Assembly (NCBI GenBank): GCA_029204225.1 | Contig: CM055113.1 | Location: 28,689,252-28,747,251, forward strand | From: Diphasiastrum complanatum | Taxonomy: Eukaryota; Streptophyta; Lycopodiopsida; Lycopodiales; Lycopodiaceae | DNA: 58,000 nt | Direction: 5' to 3' | Shown: piece after piece, positions 21,301-41,076 of the stretch | How positions within the stretch are numbered: position 1 is the stretch's first letter | Layout: each line of letters begins with the position of its first letter | Translations under genes and position numbers: made by a program | Notes under the pieces: generated by a model | Told to the model about the DNA's origin: nothing | Seen by the model: the letters and a program-made list of their open reading frames with translations, nothing else | Databases searched by the model: none

Positions 21301-21780
21301 TGTGAAACAATCAGATCACAAAGATCTAATTATGCCCTTTGATCTTTAGCTAATTTGGAGAGCACACTAGCTTCATTACCAATGTGAAAAATCACGCATC
21401 TACACATAAAAGATGAAAACTTAATAATAACTTGTCATAAACACTTAGATATCATACTATCCTTGTCCATAATAAATCCATACAATAACAGTGTACACAT
21501 GTAATTCATATACATAAGAAAATCACCATTCTACAGACAAAAATTCACTATATCACCACTAAGATGCAATAGATTGATGTAGAAACCCAAAAGAGATATC
21601 TTTCATAAGAATTAATGAGAGAAGAATGAGAGAGATGAATTTCTACCACACTTCTATGCCTATTTATAGTAGCCTCTTGACCATTTAGATGATCTTGCCT
21701 AAGCTTATCAACTTGTGGAAGTTTCTAGGTACTTGCCAAAACCCTAGACTAACTTGACTAGATTTAATGTATTGTTAAAA
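21301..21780 (-). repeat. Copia 5' LTR (minus orientation)
   Basis: It starts TGTGAAACAATC next to the primer site. On the minus strand it contains a TATA box (CTATAAATAGG at about 21660-21670) and then a TC-rich leader, as copia LTRs do. The right-hand boundary could not be fixed from this single copy. Confidence 0.55.
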
Positions 21781-21972
21781 ACTAAACTTCACTTTTCTTC
21801 TTTCCTGAAATTCCACGCGGCACAGTTTGATCTCACAGAAAAGGCAGCTGCAAGTGTAGTCTGTTTCAATGGAAGCAGATAGCTGCAACTAACCAGCGTT
21901 TAGCATAGCCATTAGTTTACAAGATTTACTTAGAAGAAAATGATATACAAAATATAAATATGCCTACGAAGT

Positions 21973-22232
<260 letters not shown>

Positions 22233-25200
22233 CTGTAAGACTTGTACGCTGATATGCGGCAAGCTTTGTACTCTCTTCCCAAAAAATATTTTGAGTTGAT
22301 AGATCATTCTTGTCAGGTTTTTCTGTTGTGTGCATGGAAATGTGAATACCATTTTATGCACTACAATTTTGATAGTTTCGCACTTTTGTGAAAATCTGAC
22401 ACTGAGCCAAAATATGACTTAGCACATTTTTCACCAACCTTCAGGTTTTTTGCATTTGTCGATTTTTCTCGCAGAGTTGGAATGTGCAGGTATATGTAAA
22501 TTCACCGACCTTCACATGTTTTTGTAAAATGCGACAGATGCAGAAAAAGACACGCTTCCGCACTCTTGACCCTGCATATTATTATGCAAGAACCAATTGA
22601 TTATGTGCAAAGCTTTCTAGTCCCTTTTGTTAGATTGTTTTGATTTGATAGCTTCTTTTGGTTCTTTTATGTCACCTATCATGATCATAGGAGTCTTGTG
22701 GAGCCAAAACACCTAACCAAAGAGAAAGCGACAATCAAATCTCACTTAGCTTCACCCCTGAACCCATGATAAATGAGCACAAGAGAGGAGAGGTTTCTGA
22801 CAACTAAATACCAGAATATGAAAGTGGAGTAGGGCAAGTTTTTGTAAGTACGTATAGACCCTTGGAGCCTAGAAATATTCCTTTCTTAATCCTAGCCTCA
22901 TATTCGATTTCTATTGATATTCCTCTACATGCATAGAGCTGGTAATCACCATGCACTACTCCACATGTCCTGATTGGAGTGCTTGGGCCCCCACAAGATT
23001 ATTAGTTACATTTATGGCCTAGTTTGGATTGCTGAGGCATAACTAATAAACTCATACACTGGAGTGCTGGACATGGATGTAACAAATGCTGAAGATGTTT
23101 TCTCCTATGTTTACTTTGAATAATTTAATTTGCTTATCCTCAACTCTGATGGCTATTCCTTGTTGCTAAATTTCTTTGATCCAATTTTTATCACCAACTA
23201 CATGCTCCTCTCCATTAGACACATTTGTGTGCTCCAATTGTAGAAGGACTAGTCAATTTTTCTCCATTTACAGCTACATTGTCATCTCACTTAAAGTAGT
23301 GTGTCACTATTCACTCTCTAAAACTACCAAACATACTTGGTGGCTTAGTTTCTTTATTCTGCTACTATGGACAAAGATTATGTAGTGTAAATCTATTCTC
23401 TCTAGATCTACCTCTTTCCCCTTTGTTGTCATGCTTGCTTGTGTCACCATCTCAACTTTCCCTTAACCCAATGTGACATTATCATTATTTATTTTTAGGT
23501 TGCTGCACAAATTTTTGTTAGTTTTTTTATTGTCTTGTATGAATATGTGCCCCTCACTTGAATCAATTCCATACTTGGATATGAAAGGGAGTTTCCAACC
23601 AATATGCCACTTATCAAAGATAAATAAGTATTAAAAATAGTCCTTTCTGTCTATCTTACCTTGTATTAGAGTAATCTACTTTTGTAAATGACAAGCTAAA
23701 CTTTATGAAAATGACCATATAAAGGAGTAAGGTGAAAATGAGTAAGAGAATGCATTGTCTTTTGTTGAGACTTGTGTTGAGATGAGAATTACATTACTAT
23801 ATAATGTCATGTGCATGAGCACACCTATTTAGACATAGCACGTGCAAGCAAGACTAGTTTCTGATGATGCTTTCACCTAGATAAGCTTGAGCATGTGCAA
23901 CAAACCTAATAGGAGATTTATCTTGCCAAGCTACCTTACACTACAAACGAAGCACAATAACTTAAGAACAAGGTTATGAAGGTTCCAAGAATGTGAAGTC
24001 AAGTCATCATATGTGCAAAATTTGAAGAGTGAAATCTACCATTGAAATCTTTTTCACTTATTGATAATGTAAAGAACGGTCTCATAGTACATGCTACAAT
24101 GAAAATTCCTACAATAGGAGTTTATTGAAGCATGTGAATATGTAGGTAAAAACACAACATTCATTCTAGGCTACTTTTGCTAGACTTTCAGGTTTGTGTA
24201 GCTTTGAAAGGTATGATGTAAGTGAAAGGTAACTTTTCAATAAGTTCTTGTAGTTTGTGGCAAATTATACAATTATACAAATGAATTTACTCTATTTTTT
24301 TAATTAGGTTTCACATGGAAGAATCATCACATGATAACATACAATTATAGAAGCAATTACCAAATTATGTAGGCACTAAATTGATATTCTTATGTGAATG
24401 GAAAATGAGTACTCAAATCACACATCAACGTGTCATAAGATTGGACAAAAGGCATTCTTAGATGCAAATCCATTATCCCTCTTTTTCCTTGATGACCATA
24501 GACTAGCTTAGACAAGATGAATGGTATCTTTGAAAAGTTAGATATAGGATATTTAAAATTTGTGCAAGAACATCAAATATCAATGCGCAACTTTAGTCTA
24601 GTTTTTTTTTTCTTCTCAAGGTCATAAAATATTGTAACACAGTTCAAATAAATGCATTTACTCACTTCATTCTCTCATAAAGTAGATCAAAATATATCTT
24701 TCTAGTTCATTTTAGAATGATTCAATAAATATCTTTATAAAAAATATAATCATAAGTGAAGATATGAAAAGAGGAAAAGAATCCAAAGGATAAGAACTAT
24801 ATACAATATCTTCGTGTTGTATGTTGAAAGGATAATAGTGCTACATGTAGATGACTTATGAATTTCTGGAAATACTTTCCACACGGATGGACTACAACTT
24901 GAATATTTCATATTGTTTTACGAAATAAATACAAATGGATGTGACACTTCAAAAGATATTGATATGTTGTACCTTTGACCACTAATGAATGCCAAAAGGC
25001 ATGCTTAGCAGTATAGGTGACTTGAACAACACTAGTAGTGACTAACACAGTCAAAATTCAACAACTAAAAGGTGATAAAATACTTTGGGCATGTTCTGAA
25101 GGAGGCGTGATGATAAAGAATGTACACTAATCATCTCATATGGTCTAAGTTGCAAAACTTATTGATGTGTTGCAAGGATGGAGGAGCAATTATGACAATT

Positions 25201-26830
25201 AACCGTTTATGATTATTATATATTTTCGCATGCATTGCTGTACACCAATGCAAGTTGTCAAAAACCATTACATTCATTTGTAATAATTAGAAAGGTGTAA
25301 TGAAGATACTTATCCTTGTTGAGAAAAACACACTTTATCAAAAAAAACTATTTTCCACTTATGTTGGTTTGATGGTGAGACATCGATGCCTATAGGTATA
25401 AGTAGAAGTATTAGAACTTACACCGCTCCTAGTAAAAACATAGTAGTTGTGTTTTTTTTTTTTATCTATTAAGATGTGTTTGATTATTGTAGTGAATGTT
25501 TTTAGCTCTTAAATTTTTGCTTAAAGCAATTTTTTTTTAGTTTTAAGGCATTTAAAAAGTGCTAATGAGCTTACCACAATGCAAGCTTTACAATTTGTCA
25601 TTGGTGATGTAAGCCACATTTTTTTCTTTGATCTATTATATGTTTATAGTTATCAATGCCAATTGGAGCTTGTTTTTTTTTTCTCTCAAAAGAGGTTGAT
25701 CTTGAAACACCAAAATGTATTATGGCAATTTGTCAAAACTTGTTTGTTTCCATATGTTCCTTATAATAACAAGCAAAGAGATGATCTTTTGATCAAATAA
25801 ACACACAAAAATCATGTACCTTTTAGAACATTGTTTCACTAATATTGTCTTTATAATAATATCGATGGATCTATAATAGATTACTATAGACTTACGTGCT
25901 AGTTGTAGTTGATATGCAGATGTACATATTCCTTATAGTGGGCAATTTTATTTTAGTTTTTATTTGTAAGAATGATCATTAAGATGTTGTCAAAAAATAA
26001 AAAAATTCCTCTTAAACAAGTTTCGAGCTTACACTTTATACAACCCATTTTCTACATGCGAAACCTAAGTGACACACCTTATGCTCATCTTATGAGTCTC
26101 ATATTATGAGATTTTTTAAACACTTGTCTTTTTTCAAGTTGGACATGTCTATGAGATGGTATATGAAATTCGTATAAGTGTGAATAAACAAGACATAAGT
26201 AATGTATATATTTATTGGTGTCTCCAATGATAAGCTATGTAGATCATATCTCATTTTGTATTGAGCCTTTTGATATGAACTTGTATCCACTCAAAGTATG
26301 ACAGTCAATCTACTCTAAAAACATTTATCGAAATAAAATTTATCACAATTTCAATGCTCAAGGAAGAAGAAAAAGCTCAGATAAGTTTTTATAAATTGTT
26401 CATCATGCGATAAGATTATAACAAAGCAAAATGTACAGGGACATAATTTTTTTTTCCTTTGTTATAAACTACTTCATTCCCATATAATAGAGATTATATA
26501 TAATAAGTGATTCCGATTATAATTTAGTTAGTCAACATGTAGTTATGAAATGTTTAGTATAACAATGATGTGGAATACATTGAAAATAATTGCAAACATG
26601 CTTGTATCTATCTTATAGTCAGAATAATCTGACATATTTTTGGATTCTTCTACAGTCTAAGTGTTCAGAATTATGGAGTCCAGTTTATCTAGATACTTGG
26701 CTAGTTCTGCCATAGTTACTAGCTTGATACATGTCACGTCACTTTTGTTTTTACTGTAAACGTTGGTAAGTGGCTAGAGAGAGTCGGGGCATGCGCTCCA
26801 TAACGGGGACTGAACTGCCATGCAGTGGTA
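22233..26830. other. AT-rich stretch with no recognisable gene
   Basis: I found only short frames without domain content and homopolymer runs (for example poly-T near 25450 and 24600). No LTR, primer site or terminal inverted repeat was recognised. It is probably old decayed repeat sequence. Confidence 0.5.
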
Positions 26831-26859
26831 CCCCACCCCCACCCCCACCCCCTTCCCCC
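26831..26859 (-). other. G-quadruplex-forming motif
   Basis: The minus strand has five runs of four or five G separated by one- or two-base loops (four C5-type runs and a C4 on the plus strand). This is a textbook quadruplex pattern. No gene is recognised beside it. Confidence 0.85.
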
Positions 26860-27533
26860 AACAAGATGAGAATATATGTATGTATATCTTTGTTTATATT
26901 GTCAATATAGTTTGGAAGGCATTCTCTTGGGGTTTTGGTGTGTTCTCCTGCAAATACAGCCAAATACATGAAAGCTATAGATAGCTTATCCATGTCTGTG
27001 ATGGTAGATGCCTCCCCATCAATGCCAATGCCAATGACTAGCTCCCTGCTGTAATGTCATCTTGTACTTCCAAATGAGCACACCATGAAGTCGTTGCCAT
27101 CAGTGCCCCCTGCAATAGATTGCTAGCAAAACACCCATCATAATGTTTGCCCTCCGATCACACCCAACCTAGAGCTGGCTCCCAAAGCTACACGCTTTGC
27201 CCATTTGCATTTGTAGCTTCTTGATTCCATCATGAATCGCCCTTGTAAGTCATGTTCAATGACTCAAGTCCAATATGAGATAGCTCCCCCATGATGATCA
27301 TCCCATGTCATCCTATTAGGTATCCCAATGCCATTTCTAATCGCAAAGATCTGAGCATATACCCTATAGTGCCCCACTTATATTCTCCCAAGCAAGCTCC
27401 AAGATGCACCTGTGAATGATTCCAAACCATTCCTTGAGAATGCATTGAGATGTGAACTCCAAAGCCACCATCAAGTCCCTCACATGACGTGACATGCCAA
27501 TATCTCTCCAAGTGAATCTGTGAGATCTTCCAT

Positions 27534-27649
27534 GCCCCACAAGGCCAAATGATTGCTGTAGGCAATGCTTATAATGGCTATGTTGACCCTCAATTGTGTT
27601 TGTAAACTTGCTACTCTCATATTTTGATAAAGAAGTTCTGAACATAGCA
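27534..27649. repeat. Dispersed repeat, copy 2
   Basis: It matches 12161-12274 in the same orientation. The flanks differ completely, so this is the extent of a repeat unit or of a shared fragment. Minus-strand frames covering it (27308-27674) overlap one another and have no recognised domain. Confidence 0.75.
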
Positions 27650-27874
27650 TAGTTTGATTAATTACTGAATTCAACTCTAATTATAAATCTATGCAGGGCG
27701 TAGAATCCATCATTCTACAGAATCACCATATGTCAGAATTGTGGTGCCAATAAGTTATTAGGGGCAAGAAAACAATTTTGGCAGGTCTCAAGGTTTAAGC
27801 TTAGACTTAAAAAAGTATATAAAAGTCAAAGTCAAGCTTCCAAAATGGAACTTGCATTCTATATTGAGACTTGT

Positions 27875-27926
27875 GACATCTTGTCCCATAAGTAATTGTG
27901 GACATCTTGTCCCATAAGTAATTGTG
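27875..27926. repeat. Perfect 26-bp tandem duplication
   Basis: GACATCTTGTCCCATAAGTA plus ATTGTG occurs twice back to back without a difference. Confidence 0.95.
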
Positions 27927-28190
27927 GAAAGGAGACTCCACAACCTTCTATAAAAAGAAGCTCATTGTATGTAATTTTGATCCTCAATGCAAGAGAGCTA
28001 AGTGTTGCTATTTTGGATCCATATGTGCTAAATGTGGTTTTTGGCTAATATTAGTATAACTTTGTGTAGTATGCATATTTGCTTAAGTTTCTTACTACTT
28101 TAGCCCCTTTTTAGCATGTATGTTTAATTTGGGATTTTTTGAATTAAGCTACGCTTGTAGAGAGAGGGAGAGTAGGAGGACTTGTAGTCC

Positions 28191-28351
<161 letters not shown>

Positions 28352-28726
28352 CCTCTTGCAAAAGCAAGACCAAACCTTTTGAAACCTTTATTCATAAACC
28401 AACAAGGTAAAACATAGCTGAAAGCATACAATACTTTAAGAAAAAGCACTGTACAACAAAACATATTTCAAGACATTCAGTTGGTACCTGCCACCATCCC
28501 ACCACACAAAACCGCACAAGTTAGCATAATGAGGAAGACATGTGTCAACGTTGAATGTCAGTTGTTATCCATGTACAAAATAAGTTTAGCAGCTTAACAA
28601 CTTAAAGTATTTGATGAAAAAATGTAGTCCAATCTTTCCTATTTAAAATGATTACTCGCAATAGGCTTTCCCATATTATTACTATATCAGGGCATTCTGC
28701 CATTCTGATCAGTTTTATGGTCCATA

Positions 28727-29220
28727 TCAATTTTCAGAATAATCAGCAAGTGTATATGAAAGAATACTGTGTTGGATACTTTGCATTTTACAAACAAGGG
28801 ATAGCGTGGCTCGGTTTTCAAATATGGGACAAATCCATGCCATACCAATATTTGCACCTATATCAGGTAAAGTACCATTATCAAAGCTCCTAAGCATATC
28901 CATGCTTTCCAAGAGTCCGCCAGCAATAGCACTGTTTCATTTATTTTTAATACTGGTCGTGTCTTTTTTTAAATTAAAAAACCATACTTGCATAAAGTTA
29001 TAATGGCCAAGTACCTTACCCTAGCACTTGCATAAGGACCAGAGCAAATCCATGCCGTGCCGATCACTATGAGTGTAGTGGTCCCTTGCACAAATCCATG
29101 TGCATTAAGGGCGCTTAGGTTATCAATACTTGTATTATTGGTTTCAGCATGCATTGATGGGAACAAGAACCAGAAATCGTAAAGGGCATTGCCATAATTA
29201 TCAAAGCCTATTTACTTTTG
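28727..29220 (-). other. Possible decayed coding fragment with an internal repeat
   Basis: Two minus-strand frames contain related segments: GTAWICSGPYASAR (about 29060-29020) and GMAWICPIFENRAT (about 28840-28800), each preceded by a Leu-rich stretch. A GTAAGG follows the first like a splice donor. This could be part of a split gene or a duplicated repeat. I recognise no family. Confidence 0.2.
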
Positions 29221-29519
29221 AAGAATAAAAATAGTCGAAAACATTTTCCCTATTCCTAGTCTTACTGCCAATCGTCTTTGCTTTAGGTAGTCGAGTGTGG
29301 GCTAGATCGTGGTTTAGGGGTTAGTTTTGCATTTTTTTTCATGATTTTTGCTTGCATGTCTTGTGGAGAGAGATTGAGAGGTGGTCGGGTTTTAGATCCA
29401 AGCACCCAATCACTTTTATAAATCCAAAAGACCCACAAAAAATAGAAAAAACCACTCTTTTTGGCAATCTGTCCAAAAAAAGAGCCAAAAAACACATAAC
29501 TGATCTATCTGAACCAACC

Positions 29520-30090
29520 TTCGCCCACCTTGTAAAAATTGTCCAGAATCTCACAATATCCAAAACACCCCAAACAACCTTCGCCCAACTTCATTTTTAG
29601 CATCAAAGCCATTTTGGAGGTCGGCGAAGGTTAGTTTTGAGTGTACGGTCTCTGACGAAGGTTTAAAAACACCAAAAATAGCGAAGAACCAGAGCACTCT
29701 TGCCAAACTGAAAATCCATAAAAATACCTACCATCAACTTTCGCCAGTTTGCCAGTAGGTACTTTTCCTTGTTTTCTAGCTCCAAAAAGTTAGGCGAAGG
29801 TTAGTTCCTAGAAAAAGTTGGCCAACGAAGGTTCCTACCATTCTGTGAAGCTTCCAAGTCTCAAAAACCCTCGCCAACCTTCGCCAGTGCATTAAGAACC
29901 TTTGCCGAGCTCAAAATAGCCATAAAATATTGTTCTGAAGTATCTGTGAAGTAGGCGAAGGTTAGTAATATTAGTAACTAGTCCGGTGAACGTTCCCAGC
30001 CCTCAAAAGTGCCTAACAACATTTTTGAACCTTCTCCAGACCATCTCTTGCCAATGAGAACCCTCGCTGAACCCTCGCCAGTTTAAAACA
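29520..30090. repeat. Array of alternating GGCGAAGGTTAG / AACCTTCGCC motifs
   Basis: AACCTTCGCC-type words occur near 29517, 29577, 29736, 29869 and 29878. GCGAAGGTTAG-type words occur near 29624, 29795 and 29954, with variants between and after. The array resembles the gypsy leader at 16560-17370 with a slightly different core, so it is probably the leader of a related element in plus orientation. No LTR, primer site or gag was identified beside it. Confidence 0.6.
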
Positions 30091-32470
30091 TCCTTGAATC
30101 TAGAAAAGTTTACTTTCTACTTTACTTACAATACTTTGATGTATTGTGTTTTTGAGCTATGTAGTTATGCAATCATGGAGGCATGTTCCATGAATAATGT
30201 TACTTGCTTTAGAAACATTAATGATTGGGGGAGAGACTTGAAAGTACAATCATGAACAGTTTCTTTTACGGTCTTTTTCTTTGTCTAGGTTTCTAGACTG
30301 AAGGGATACTACCTATCAAGCTCTAAGAACTACTTAAGCTTGTAATTATTGCTTGGACATAATACAATATAATATGCCTATGCTCGTGTGGAGAGTTGTT
30401 CATGTCACTTGTATCATCTGATGCATTATGTTGTTCAGTTGATCAGTGGGTTTTGCATGTTTTGCGAACGACTTTCTTGACTAGAACTTCACATGATTAT
30501 CCACGCAATTTCAACCTGATGATAAGTGGGTTGCAAGAGTTTCAGTGGAACATGTGGGGCTAATTGAGGCCAATGTTCTTGTTTCTCATGACTCAAATTT
30601 CTTTTCAAGCATGTATGAATAGTTCCATGGTGGTTCATCACTTTCTGTCGAGTCCTATGAGGATAGTTTCAAACAATTCCTTTGCTGTTTTCAAAAGCTA
30701 GTAGAAGATAGTTATTTGGTGTGTATGAAGTTAGTCTTGTTAGTTGTAGGAGTGAGAAGAGAATTTTTAGATATATAAATTTTTAAGTATTCTTTGTCTT
30801 CTTACTAATTTAAGAGACAAGATGGTTAAGCATGTTATAATAAAGAACAAACTTATTTACTCTATTATTTGCAATGGGTAGTCAATCTTCTCTAGCATCA
30901 TTATGCACAATATGTACATCTTCAGTTAGGGTCAAAATGAGGCTCACAATGTGAATGCGACAATAGCCAGGACTTCAACTTGCACTTTATGGAGGTATTA
31001 ACAACTCTTATTCAACTCAACCAATTGCAAATGACTACCTCATTTACTAATATTAAGTTTTTTAGGAACTACATAAGGTTTATGCCGATGTGCATTTATA
31101 GATTATAATCGATGGTGCAGAGATACAACAACATTTGAAATATTATTTATCATTTCAAATCTCAATCAGTACCATCATATAACAATTGACCTGGCATGCT
31201 CTAAAGTAGCCACCTTTGACAATGCCACACTTTGAAAGGAACTATGCACAACAAGTGCATGCTACAAAAACTCTCTCTAGAAACAGTCTATAGATAAACA
31301 CAGTTGACCTAGCCACTCTCTCCTCAACAATCCATGGTTCTTTTCACAAGTACATATTTTGGTTTTTGTTGTGACAACAAGTAACTACTCTTATTTGATT
31401 CATACAAGTATATACTATGCATCAAGTTATAAATGGTCGCAGCCTAAGCATGGAGCTCAAGGCTTCAACAATTAACGATGGAGCAGGCATGGTTCAAGTT
31501 TGCATTGACAAGGCTTGCAACTATACTCCTATTTATCTCCACTTGCTAGTCTTGACAAGTGGTATTAGATTCTTAGAAAAGTGGAAATGAAAAGAGGAAA
31601 ATTTTCATTTTATGGTATCTAGTTTTGTATTAGACTTTGTGTGTCATCTGTAAAATTATTGTAACCTTATAAAATGCCATTGATAGTCTCATACATAAAA
31701 GTCACCTAAATCTTCCTAGTACTTAAATATTCTATAGGTACCAAATATAAACGAGGATACCATTGACTTGACAATAGGATTATCATTACAAGTACAAGAC
31801 AAGCTAGCTACTCACAATCCTCTATTTTAATTTATAACTTTCAGTCAGCCTATTAGTTTGTGTTCTTGCATATGATTATAATATTTGAAGCCTCACAACT
31901 CACACACACACACACACACACACATGTATGACTAGGGTAGTCGAGTTTTATCACGTTTGACTAGATTGCCTATGTTTAGCTAGTTTATTTCAAAGGATTC
32001 TAAGAGTTCTAAAAAGTCACAGGTTGCGAGACAAGAAAGTGAGAAGATCTCATGAACCTTGAAGTCCATAACAAAGTCTTGAAGTAGATTACAAAGTTCA
32101 AACTCTAAAAAGTGAAACAAATTGAGATTCATGCAAAACAAGAACCATTAAAATGTGTTAGCCTAGTCATTTTTAGGTTAAGGAAGGATTTTTCAACAGC
32201 CTCTTCACAAAGGGGTTGGCCTTGTCACCTTTCTGCTTAGGGAGGGATTTTCAAACAACCTTCCTATAGGGTTTAGCTAGCTCAAAGTAACCCCCTCTCT
32301 ATAAATCAAAACCGTTTTTTATTTGATGAAATAATAAAAAACCCATCATTTTATGATTTCATCAAATAGAATGAAAAAAAAAAAATCAGTTGAAAAATCC
32401 ATTCCTCAATAGCACACATACATGTGATGATCTCAGTTATGAGTTACAAATGACAATCCTTTGAAAGTAT
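30091..32470. other. AT-rich stretch without a gene; one (CA)n
   Basis: No open frame of note. A (CA)12 microsatellite lies at 31901-31924. Otherwise I saw nothing I could support. Confidence 0.5.
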
Positions 32471-32494
32471 CATATAACATAAGAGAGAACGTTA

Positions 32495-32770
32495 GGCAGG
32501 GGCTACGGGGGTATTATGTACGGGGGCTGCATCTTCTAAAGTTGTAACGTTAGCCATCTGCCCTTGACCCTGGATTGGGTCCCACGGATCGATGGACTAA
32601 CGGCCACAATAATGTAACTGTGCATGGGACCCACTTAATTAGACCTGCCCCACCTGCGCCAGCCATCGTTTTAATTGCACCCCCGACAAAAATACAGGTG
32701 CCGTGACCCTTGTGTGTTTTTGGGACCCACCCACCAAACTTCCCGGGTCAAGTCAAGCCTGGAGTCACCA
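32495..32770. promoter_or_regulatory. GC-rich island with three TCP-type sites
   Basis: This stretch is far richer in G and C than the kilobases around it. It holds GGTCCCAC at 32578-32585 and GGACCCAC at 32627-32634 and 32723-32730. All match GGNCCCAC, the known binding motif of plant TCP transcription factors. No convincing coding frame follows within 1 kb, so the island may be the promoter of a non-coding or long-intron transcript, or of a gene whose exons I could not see. Confidence 0.4.
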
Positions 32771-33683
32771 GTGACTCACTATAGCAGCCAAAGATAGTGT
32801 ATTCTATGTATTGTTTTCCTTCAGAATGTAAGAGTCAGCGGCAAAGCCCTGGATTCTTTGTTATTCTATTATATTGTGTGCATGGTTGGATTCGGGGTGA
32901 TGGCATTAAGGCGTGCTTTTTTGAGGTTTGTTAGCTGGATTTGTTCATGTTGTTAAGCAAAGATGAGCAATTGGCAATAAAAATGTGAGTGATATAATGT
33001 AGGTGTATGTGGGTTTTCTTGGGCGGTGGGAAATGTGACCTCTTCCTTGGATGTAGTATGTAGGCTGGCGGTGAAAGTCGGCTGCAACAGTATTATTTTT
33101 GTGTTATAGAGATGGGGATTAGACTTGGAATTCAGAGTTTTTGAGAAGTCGTTGTCTTAATTGACAAGAATTATCGATTTCTTGTGGTTAGAGTAAGCTA
33201 GTCCAGCTCCAAGTGATATACTTTTTGATAAGATCCAGATCTATGCGTCTAGTAGCTTTATGGGTTTTGTTTTGGTTTTTCTATTCATTGTTTTGATTGT
33301 AAGAGAAAGGAGTTGCTTTCCTTACAAGCCAATTAATTATATGCGGAAAGCTCTATGTTAGTATACATTAGTTGGACTAGTCAACAACTACGTAATCTTC
33401 ACAATTTAGATGGTATAAGCAACACTATTTTATTTTCGTTGCAGTGGGCTTCAGGAGACCGTATGAGGGATATGCGCTTGGTGAAAAAAAAACAAGTAGT
33501 AAATACTGTTTTTAGAAATAGTAAAGACTGTTCTTGCAGTATACTGTTGGGATGCCAGAAGACAAATCTAATTCTCCTTGAGCCGCAACCGTGAATGATG
33601 TCACTAACCATAAGGGATCACAAAGGTTGCTGCATTAACAATTCTGCTAAGATTGTCGTATGAGTAAGACATATGGGTTGCGC

Positions 33684-33749
33684 TAAGTATGAACACAACA
33701 TGCTTTAAGCATGTATTAAGTATGAACACAACATGCTTCAAGCATGTAT
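33684..33749. repeat. 33-bp tandem duplication with an internal palindrome
   Basis: TAAGTATGAACACAACATGC followed by a palindromic ACATGCTTNAAGCATGT core is present twice with one difference. Confidence 0.9.
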
Positions 33750-39956
<6,207 letters not shown>

Positions 39957-40320
39957 AAAACATCTTAATACAACGTAAGGACAATCTAGCCTTTTTCTTG
40001 TATCTTACTTTCTCTTGCCCACCAATTAAGAGGTTCATCCTCCTCTTCGCTTGATCTAGACAATGCATCAATTTTTTTTTTCAAAAATGGATGTGTGTGT
40101 GAATTATGAGATCAGTTCAAAGTTAGGCACTTAAAAGATAGGTACACTAATATGGATCCACACGTGTGAACAGTACATCTGCAACCAACAATCGAATTTG
40201 ATCCAAAAAGTATGAAGCTAACACTCACTTCTAGCTCGCCCTCTCAAAACTAGATCAAAAACTTAAAACTTACTAATTTTGGGTGTGATCATTGATCTAC
40301 TACTTAGCCTCTTGTACTTG

Positions 40321-40332
40321 GCTCTGATACCA
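40321..40332 (-). other. Copia primer-binding site (minus strand)
   Basis: GCTCTGATACCA, the complement of the initiator tRNA-Met primer site, adjoins the LTR end at 40333. The leader of this element would extend leftward from here towards about 39960; no gag is recognisable there. Confidence 0.9.
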
Positions 40333-40566
40333 TGTTAAAATTACTAAATTTTGAACCATAAATGGATTTACAATCGATCCACAAGAGGTGTTGGATGCTA
40401 GTTAGATTGATCATCCACAAATCTAATGATTAGATCTTGATCTAGATAAAAAGTTATGCACTTAACTAGCAAGAACAACATGTAAAATGATTAAATTAAT
40501 GGATGAGTGGATTCACACGTGTGAAAACCTATCACGGTGCAGACAATGGACAGAGAGTGAAGTACA
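40333..40566 (-). repeat. Copia LTR, downstream part, split by an insertion
   Basis: It is the reverse complement of about 47440-47671 with scattered differences. Homology stops at 40566 and resumes in the same orientation at about 44317. The LTR was therefore interrupted by about 3.75 kb of other elements. Confidence 0.85.
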
Positions 40567-40576
40567 TTACCTATGG

Positions 40577-40919
40577 ATTGTTGGATTATTATGATCATCA
40601 TGACACATTTAGATTTAACTCTTATCAGAGTTATCACTATGTTGTTGCAAGAAGATAATCGAAGAAGTCAAGAAACTTTGTCTACCTCTTCATCTCATGC
40701 TCTATATGTCAACAAGGGCTTGAAATGACAGAAGTAGAAAAGCTCCAAGCAGTCTGCATCGAATTAGAAACAGACTCAAAGTCAAGAACAATTATCAAAT
40801 CCACATTCGTCAAAGAAGAAGATGTTTTGTAGGTATTGCAAATGAAATAACCATGAGATTCAGGATTGTCAAATTCTCAAAGCGAAGAATGCAGCCAAGC
40901 AACCTGATCAACAAACCAT
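40577..40919 (+). pseudogene. Copia gag C-terminal fragment
   Basis: It matches 8000-8330 of the copia element in DNA and protein, including the run of Lys codons and a zinc knuckle (FCRYCK, then a stop, then NNHEIQDC). The stop in the knuckle is at the same codon as in the copy at 8250. The gypsy LTR interrupts it at 40920. A possible 3' LTR of the same element lies at 43961-44308. Confidence 0.8.
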
Positions 40920-41068
40920 TGTAGGGTCTTCGATCCTATGTAGTAATAGCCCTCCTGTCTGTCAACAAGGGTTAGTTCACTGGATAGGCACCTAACTATG
41001 CATAGATGCTACTTTTAGTTAGTTCCCTACTTTTCATCTAACTCTACCTCCACTAACACTAGGGGTGC
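40920..41068 (-). repeat. Remnant gypsy 3' LTR
   Basis: It begins TGTAGGGTCTTCGAT and matches the start of the LTR at 17679 (CTGTCAACAAGGGTTAG, GGATAGGCACCTAACTATG, TAGATGCTACTTTTAGTTAG). Homology ends near 41068, where truncated RT sequence begins. Confidence 0.8.
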
Positions 41069-41076
41069 TATCTTCA

